Shown: positions 5,999 through 10,294 of the stretch, one piece after another
Layout: the number at the start of each line of letters is the position of its first letter
How positions within the stretch are numbered: position 1 is the stretch's first letter
Source of the DNA: DATDVD01 sp035290065
Lineage (GTDB): Bacteria; Pseudomonadota; Gammaproteobacteria; Coxiellales; Coxiellaceae
Assembly (NCBI GenBank): GCA_035290065.1
Contig: DATDVD010000049.1
Location: 1-10,294 of the forward strand
DNA length: 10,294 nt
Direction of reading: 5' to 3'
Translations under genes and position numbers: made by a program
Notes under the pieces: model-generated
What the model was told of the DNA's origin: nothing
What the model saw: only the letters and a program-made list of their open reading frames with translations
Database searches by the model: none

Positions 5999-8878
5999 AT
6001 GAATTACAAAGACACGCTAAACCTCCCCCAAACCGATTTCCCCATGAAAGCCAACTTACCCGAGCGTGAACCTTCCCTCCTGGCTTTCTGGGATTCCATT
6101 CAACTTTATCAAAAAATGCAAAACACCCGAGAAAATGCGCCCGTCTACGTCCTCCACGACGGCCCTCCATACGCCAACGGCAATATCCACATCGGCCATG
6201 CAATGAATAAAATTTTAAAAGACATGGTATTAAAATCGAAACATTTAAGTGGATTTAAAACGCCCTATGTTCCCGGCTGGGATTGTCACGGTTTGCCGAT
6301 TGAATTAAATGTTGAGAAAAAAATAGGAAAAGTAGGCGAAAAAGTTTCTGCCAAAGAATTTAGACAAGCCTGTCGCGATTATGCACTAGAACAAATTGAA
6401 AACCAAAAAAACCAATTTATTCGATTAGGTATTCCTGGTGATTGGAATAATCCTTATTTAACCTTAAAACCTTCCTATGAAGCCAATATCGTACGCGCTT
6501 TAGCTAAAATTATTGAAAACGGCTATTTGGTGCGTGGTCAAAAACCCGTGCATTGGTGCCCTCTTTGTAATTCTGCGTTAGCGGAAGCAGAAGTAGAATA
6601 CCAATCCAAAACCTCTCCGGCGATTGATGTAGCCTTTTATGCTTTAGAGCCTGAAAAAGTAGGCAGTTTGTTTAAACACACTATCGACGCACCGTTATTT
6701 ATCCCCATTTGGACTACAACACCTTGGACATTGCCTGCCAATCAAGCAGTAGCGGTTAATCCCGAGTTGGAATATGTATTGGTGAAGGCAATGCTTCATA
6801 AAAAACTTCAGTACTTTGTGGTAGCCCAAGCTTTATTAGAATCCGTGCTTCAACGGTATGCACCAGAATCCTTTGAAACATTCTCCGCTGTTAAAGGCAT
6901 GCAATTAGAAAACATTCGTTTGCAGCATCCTTTTTTAGATCGCATTGTTCCTGTGGTATTAGGTTTACATGTTACTACGGAAACAGGAACGGGCGGTGTG
7001 CACACCGCACCGGCTCATGGATTAGACGATTATTTAGTGGCTTTAGAATACAAATTAGCCGTTGATAACCCTGTCGATGCTAAAAGTTTATTTAAAACGG
7101 GCACGCCGATTGTGGAAGGCCATCATGTGTATAAAGCGAATGAACCGATTTTAAACGTGCTCGAAAAAAGCGGCCATTTATTACGCCAACTACCGCTTCA
7201 ACATTCTTACCCCCACTGTTGGCGACATAAAACCCCGTTGATTTTTCGGGCTACCTCGCAATGGTTTATCGCTATGGGAAGAAATGAACGGCATCTGGCA
7301 ACAGGCAACGTTCATGAAATAACAGCAGAAGTACGAGGATCTTTAGAAAATATAAGCAATAATAAATTATTACGGGATCTGGCTTTACAAGCTATTAAAA
7401 ATGTCCATTGGTATCCTGAATGGGGTGAGGGACGCATCAGTAAAATGATTGAAGATCGCCCGGATTGGTGTATTTCGCGTCAACGGACGTGGGGAGTTCC
7501 CATCACGTTGTTTATTCACAAGGAAACGCATGCTATTCATCCTAATATGCCTGCCTTAATGGAAAAAATTGCAGAAAAAATGGATAAAGAAGGAGTTGAG
7601 TATTGGTATGATGTAGACCCCAAAACATTATTGGGCGAAGAAGCTAATCACTATGAAAAAATCATGGACATCTTAGACGTCTGGTTTGATTCTGGCGTTT
7701 CGCATTATTGTGTATTAGAAAAACGGCCAGAGTTGCACGAGCCCGCTGATTTATATTTAGAAGGTTCTGATCAACACCGCGGTTGGTTTCAAACATCATT
7801 ATTGACGGCCGTGGCTATGCGTGAAAGGGCACCTTATAAAAATGTGTTAACACACGGGTTTGTTGTGGATTCAAAAGGCCACAAAATGTCTAAATCATTA
7901 GGTAATGTAGTTTCACCTGAAGACGTGATTAAAAAATTAGGCGTTGATATTTTACGGCTATGGGTATCTTCGTGTGACCATTCTAAAGAGGCTACTGTTT
8001 CCGATGAAATTTTAAATCGAACAGCCGATGCTTATCGTAGGCTTCGCAACACGATGCGATTTTTATTATCCAATGTCGTGGATTTTGAGTGGGAACGTGA
8101 TGCTGTATCCCCGAATGATATGGCCGATCTTGATCGGTGGGCAATTCAATTTACGCAATCCACACAAGAACAGGTAAAACACTTGTATGAAACGTTTCGT
8201 TTTCAACAATTATACCAACTGATTCATAATTTTTGTGCGGAGGATATGGGTGGTTTTTATTTAGACGTTATTAAAGATCGTCTTTACACGGCAAAAAAAG
8301 ACAGCAAAGCTCGACGTTCAGCCCAAACGGCTTTATATGTAATTTTACACGCTTTAGTTCGCTGGGTAGCACCGATTTTAAGTTTTACGGCAGAAGAAGT
8401 GTGGAAGCATATGCCGGGCAATAAAGCAGAATCCGTGTTTTTAACCCAATGGTTTGATCAGTGGCCTGCAGTAGAGGTAACTATTGATTGGGAAATATTT
8501 CGACAAGTGCGGAATGAATCCAATAAATTCTTGGAGCAATTGCGCCAGCAAGGGGATATTGGTTCGGGTTTAGAAGCCAATGTGATTTTATATGTGGACG
8601 ATATGCTCTATAAAAAATTGGCACCGCTCGCAGAAGAATTACGGTTTGCGTTAATTACCTCTGAAGCCAGCATTTTACTGATGAGCCAAGCGAATAATGT
8701 AGCGCAAAGCACTGCCGTCGAAGGATTAAAAATTCACGTGCAAACCAACACCCATTCAAAATGTGTTCGTTGCTGGCAGCGCCGCTCCGACGTAGGCGAT
8801 CACGCCGATCACCCCGAATTATGCGGTCGGTGCATCACAAACATTCTCGACACCGGCGAAACCCGACAGTTTGCATAA
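5999..8878 (+). CDS. ileS: isoleucyl-tRNA synthetase
   Basis: This class I synthetase charges tRNA-Ile and edits valine. The 959 residues hold HIGH (64-67, in NGNIHIGHA), a CP1 editing domain between about 190 and 400, the RPDWCISRQRTWG segment, KMSKS (629-633), a helical anticodon-binding region, and a C-terminal zinc site C922-x2-C925 and C942-x2-C945. That tail is typical of the bacterial E. coli-type enzyme (938 residues there). About 26 residues after Met426 (roughly 427-452) appear inserted relative to E. coli. I chose ATG 5999 because MNYKDTLNLPQTDFPM aligns with the family start; an in-frame ATG at 5987 would add only MIFT. Neither has a strong ribosome site. There is no evident promoter between ribF and ileS, so read-through from murJ-ribF is likely. 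Confidence 0.97.
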   Translation: MNYKDTLNLPQTDFPMKANLPEREPSLLAFWDSIQLYQKMQNTRENAPVYVLHDGPPYANGNIHIGHAMNKILKDMVLKSKHLSGFKTPYVPGWDCHGLPIELNVEKKIGKVGEKVSAKEFRQACRDYALEQIENQKNQFIRLGIPGDWNNPYLTLKPSYEANIVRALAKIIENGYLVRGQKPVHWCPLCNSALAEAEVEYQSKTSPAIDVAFYALEPEKVGSLFKHTIDAPLFIPIWTTTPWTLPANQAVAVNPELEYVLVKAMLHKKLQYFVVAQALLESVLQRYAPESFETFSAVKGMQLENIRLQHPFLDRIVPVVLGLHVTTETGTGGVHTAPAHGLDDYLVALEYKLAVDNPVDAKSLFKTGTPIVEGHHVYKANEPILNVLEKSGHLLRQLPLQHSYPHCWRHKTPLIFRATSQWFIAMGRNERHLATGNVHEITAEVRGSLENISNNKLLRDLALQAIKNVHWYPEWGEGRISKMIEDRPDWCISRQRTWGVPITLFIHKETHAIHPNMPALMEKIAEKMDKEGVEYWYDVDPKTLLGEEANHYEKIMDILDVWFDSGVSHYCVLEKRPELHEPADLYLEGSDQHRGWFQTSLLTAVAMRERAPYKNVLTHGFVVDSKGHKMSKSLGNVVSPEDVIKKLGVDILRLWVSSCDHSKEATVSDEILNRTADAYRRLRNTMRFLLSNVVDFEWERDAVSPNDMADLDRWAIQFTQSTQEQVKHLYETFRFQQLYQLIHNFCAEDMGGFYLDVIKDRLYTAKKDSKARRSAQTALYVILHALVRWVAPILSFTAEEVWKHMPGNKAESVFLTQWFDQWPAVEVTIDWEIFRQVRNESNKFLEQLRQQGDIGSGLEANVILYVDDMLYKKLAPLAEELRFALITSEASILLMSQANNVAQSTAVEGLKIHVQTNTHSKCVRCWQRRSDVGDHADHPELCGRCITNILDTGETRQFA

Positions 8879-8890
8879 ACCCACAGTAAC

Positions 8891-8940
8891 CTGCCTTGAG
8901 CAAAGCGAAAATCCAAGTGATATACTATCAAACAAGGCAG
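8891..8940 (+). promoter_or_regulatory. candidate lspA promoter bracketed by an inverted repeat
   Basis: TGATATACT (8918-8926) is an extended -10 (TGn plus TATACT, 5 of 6). A possible -35, TTGAGC (8896-8901), sits 19 bp upstream, which is long, but extended -10 promoters need little -35 contact. An 8-bp perfect inverted repeat, CTGCCTTG (8891-8898) and CAAGGCAG (8933-8940), flanks it. Transcripts from here would carry the paired hairpin at 8993-9074 in the lspA leader. Confidence 0.35.
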
Positions 8941-8953
8941 AGAAAGGTTGTCT

Positions 8954-8994
8954 AAACAACGTGGGGCAGACCGTGGCCTCCTCACAAACAACGT
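8954..8994 (+). repeat. 32-bp partial duplication with a decayed REP arm
   Basis: AAACAACGT occurs at 8954-8962 and again at 8986-8994. The first is followed by GGGGCAGACCGTGG (8963-8976), the 5' half of a REP arm that then breaks off into CCTCCTCAC. The second leads into the intact paired hairpin copy C. The decayed arm reads GTGG instead of GTAG at its foot and lacks the closing half of its stem, so it is probably dead. Confidence 0.75.
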
Positions 8995-9074
8995 AGGGGC
9001 AGAGCGTGGTCTGCCCAGGAACCGGCACAAGGTTTATTATGAAGAAAGAAGGGCAGAGCACGCTCTGCCCCTAC
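8993..9074. repeat. REPIN-like paired hairpin, copy C
   Basis: This 82-bp copy shares its linker with A and B, apart from a few substitutions. The right arm GGGCAGAGC-AC-GCTCTGCCC is perfect and the same as in copy B. The left arm, GGGCAGAGC-GT-GGTCTGCCC, has one G-G mismatch, as if half-way between two stem versions. It ends 16 bp before the lspA ATG; the bases after it (ATAATAGA) resemble those after copy B (ATAAAAGA). Confidence 0.88.
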
Positions 9075-9090
9075 ATAATAGAGAAAATAA

Positions 9091-9576
9091 ATGAAAACAG
9101 TACAATGGTCTTCTTTGAAATGGTTAGGGATGAGTGTTTTAGTCATCGCTCTCGACCAATGGTCCAAATTCGAAACAGCCCATCACCTCTATCCTGGCGA
9201 ACCCAAAGTATTATTGCCTTTTTTTAATCTCTTCTTAACCCATAATTCGGGTATTGCGTTTAGCTTTTTTAACACCCCCGGCCCGCTTCGAGCATTAATG
9301 ATTTTTGGCTTACCGCTCGTGATTGTATTCGTCTTAATTATTTGGCTACTACGCTCCGCCCCAAGTGCTTGCCTGCAAAAAGTATGCATTGCGCTGATTA
9401 TCGGAGGCGCTACCGGTAACTTGATTGACCGGTTTCTATTAGGCTACGTGATCGATTTTTTTGATTTCCATATCGGTGCTTGGCACTTTGCCACGTTTAA
9501 CGTAGCTGACAGCGCCATCTCCATCGGTGCCATTTTAGTGATTTTGCGCTCTTTCTGTGTTAACCGCGATGTCTAG
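9091..9576 (+). CDS. lspA: lipoprotein signal peptidase (signal peptidase II)
   Basis: LspA is an inner-membrane aspartyl protease that cleaves prolipoprotein signal peptides before the lipid-modified Cys. The 161-residue product has the usual length and four hydrophobic segments. Family motifs are in order: ALDQWSK (21-26 region), LTHNSGIAFS (49-58), GGATGNLIDR (105-114), and VIDFFDFH and FNVADSAISIG. These carry the catalytic pair Asp122 and Asp140 (E. coli D123/D141). Its position after ileS is the conserved gammaproteobacterial order; the usual followers fkpB and ispH are absent, and an inverted unknown gene comes next. Ribosome-site support is modest (GAGA at 9081). Its last 17 bp, including the stop, overlap the 3' end of the gene on the other strand. 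Confidence 0.97.
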   Translation: MKTVQWSSLKWLGMSVLVIALDQWSKFETAHHLYPGEPKVLLPFFNLFLTHNSGIAFSFFNTPGPLRALMIFGLPLVIVFVLIIWLLRSAPSACLQKVCIALIIGGATGNLIDRFLLGYVIDFFDFHIGAWHFATFNVADSAISIGAILVILRSFCVNRDV

Positions 9577-9979
9577 CCGATGACTCAGGGGCTTGACGAG
9601 GCACATCCACCACCTCTAGCCCCAGTATTTTTCGCAAGTCTGCTTCTTCACAGTGATTTTTTTTCGCATATTCATCTAATACGAGGCGAGAGGTGTTCAT
9701 ATTGACGTAAATATCGCGCACTCCAGCGCCTAGATTTAATCGCGTAAAATGACTATCAGGAGCAAAAAGGCCACAACAATAGGGGCTTAACTGTTCCTCT
9801 GCCGCATCGATGAAATCCTCTTCCACGCCCTCCTCTGCAAGATGCCGAACAAAATCTGTAGTTAAAGAGAGGCGCTGTCCTGCCGACAAAGCCGCTGCTG
9901 CATAGAGTTTCGCCAACACTCGAGGCTTTGACATCTCGCTATGCCCCAGTTCCTGCCCTTCAAAGATAAAGACCAACAT
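9560..9979 (-). CDS. hypothetical protein, 139 residues
   Basis: I do not recognise this protein. It looks soluble: no signal peptide or membrane span, a helical Ala-rich segment (KLYAAAALSAGQRLSL, about 24-39), an acidic stretch (EEGVEEDFIDAAEEQ, about 49-63), a CC pair near 69, and a charged C-terminal tail (APESSARHRG). The start is well supported: GGAGG (9988-9992, minus strand) lies 8 nt before the ATG, and a promoter-like pair sits at 10004-10032. An internal Met16 (MSKPRVLAKL) is a weaker alternative. The gene converges on lspA and overlaps it by 17 bp with no terminator between them, so its transcript probably runs antisense into lspA. The signals upstream make it likely to be a real gene. 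Confidence 0.75.
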   Translation of the reverse strand: MLVFIFEGQELGHSEMSKPRVLAKLYAAAALSAGQRLSLTTDFVRHLAEEGVEEDFIDAAEEQLSPYCCGLFAPDSHFTRLNLGAGVRDIYVNMNTSRLVLDEYAKKNHCEEADLRKILGLEVVDVPRQAPESSARHRG

Positions 9980-10003
9980 ATTACTTTCCTCCCAAAAGCC
10001 TTC

Positions 10004-10032
10004 AGTTTACCGTCCTATTTCCGGCTTGTCAT
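10004..10032 (-). promoter_or_regulatory. candidate promoter of the 9560-9979 gene
   Basis: On the minus strand ATGACA (10027-10032, 5 of 6 to the -35 consensus) is followed after 17 bp by TAAACT (10004-10009, 4 of 6). Transcription would start near 9997, leaving a leader of about 18 nt that contains the GGAGG ribosome site. A perfect 9-bp inverted repeat, AAAGCCTTC (9995-10003) and GAAGGCTTT (10056-10064), brackets it. Confidence 0.45.
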
Positions 10033-10074
10033 TTCAAGAAAATTCAGTATCATGGGAAGGCTTTCGGCAGCCCT

Positions 10075-10153
10075 GTAGGGGTCGATCGTGATCGACCCAT
10101 GCCAAACTCTAATTACACACTGTATTCCCGGGCAGACCACGGTCTGCCCCTAC
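10075..10153. repeat. REPIN-like paired hairpin, copy D (divergent)
   Basis: This 79-bp element keeps the GTAGGGG/CCCCTAC ends and two 24-bp arms, but its 31-bp linker is unrelated to that of A-C. The left arm GGGTCGATC-GT-GATCGACCC has a fully rewritten yet perfectly paired stem, and the right arm is GGGCAGACC-AC-GGTCTGCCC. The loop dinucleotides GT (left) and AC (right) are conserved. It lies between the minus-strand gene at 9560-9979 and the tRNA-Lys gene. The remaining 66 bp up to the tRNA hold only a small hairpin at 10193-10208 and no convincing promoter. Confidence 0.8.
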
Positions 10154-10219
10154 AAAACAGAATGTAACTCAATCGGGGTGAGCTGCAAGCACGCAGTGAC
10201 AACACTGCCTCCTTTATTG

Positions 10220-10292
10220 GGGTCGTTAGCTCAGTCGGTAGAGCAGCTGGCTTTTAACCAGTTGGTCGAAGGTTCAAATCCTTCACGACCCA
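10220..10292 (+). tRNA. tRNA-Lys (anticodon UUU)
   Basis: A full cloverleaf can be drawn: acceptor GGGTCGT paired with ACGACCC, D arm GCTC/GAGC, anticodon stem GCTGG/CCAGT (one G-T pair), anticodon TTT at 10253-10255, T arm GAAGG/CCTTC with the TTCAAAT loop, and discriminator A at 10292. It closely resembles E. coli tRNA-Lys. The two bases that follow are TC, so the 3' CCA is not encoded and must be added by the CCA-adding enzyme. Confidence 0.97.
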
Positions 10293-10294
10293 TC

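Noticed and set aside
9006..9227. Plus-strand 73-codon frame starting in paired hairpin C and overlapping lspA.
   Set aside because: It overlaps the lspA coding sequence in another frame and starts in the repeat; its product resembles nothing after the repeat part.
2883..10153. The repeat family as a CRISPR array.
   Set aside because: Copies are kilobases apart and separated by genes; there are no regularly spaced spacers.
10193..10208. Hairpin GCAGTG-ACAA-CACTGC as a terminator before tRNA-Lys.
   Set aside because: The stem is only 6 bp and is followed by CTCCTTTATT without a proper T-run; function cannot be supported.

Overview
The window looks like chromosome of a gammaproteobacterium of the Legionellales type (Coxiella/Legionella/Rickettsiella-like). 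The block rpsT (divergent), murJ, ribF, ileS, lspA is a gammaproteobacterial housekeeping arrangement, the proteins align from memory with Coxiella/Legionella-type sequences, and base composition is moderately AT-rich. The species assignment is inference; no search was run.

Layout. Positions 1-2880 hold two plus-strand genes of unknown function. The first (116-1462) encodes a 448-residue protein with a helical N-terminal part and a Cys-His pair spaced as in CNF1-type deamidases. The second (1540-2880) encodes a tripartite protein: a Pro/Ala-rich arm, a beta-rich middle, and a tail carrying all 26 of its cysteines. Each has, just upstream, a tandem TTAA-type direct repeat with 11-bp period. 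This resembles the PmrA box that drives Dot/Icm type IV effector genes in Legionella and Coxiella; the match is good for the second gene and weak for the first. Both proteins also have Phe at position -3 of a small-residue-rich C terminus. Together this makes them candidate secreted effectors.

Positions 2995-9576 are core genome: rpsT on the minus strand with a clear sigma70 promoter, then murJ, ribF, ileS and lspA on the plus strand, probably largely one transcription unit with an extra candidate promoter before lspA. They serve translation (S20, IleRS), cell-wall precursor flipping (MurJ), flavin cofactor synthesis (RibF) and lipoprotein maturation (LspA). A minus-strand gene of unknown function (9560-9979) converges on lspA and overlaps its 3' end by 17 bp. 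The window closes with a tRNA-Lys(UUU) gene without an encoded CCA.

The most striking non-coding element is a family of four 79-82-bp paired hairpins (2883-2964, 5898-5979, 8993-9074, 10075-10153), each starting GTAGGGG and ending CCCCTAC. They have the layout of REPINs (paired REP sequences with a GTAG foot). Their stems differ by compensated base changes, and two copies sit within 20 bp upstream of the start codons of the essential genes ileS and lspA. A 7 x 10-bp tandem array spans the end of ribF and runs directly into one copy.
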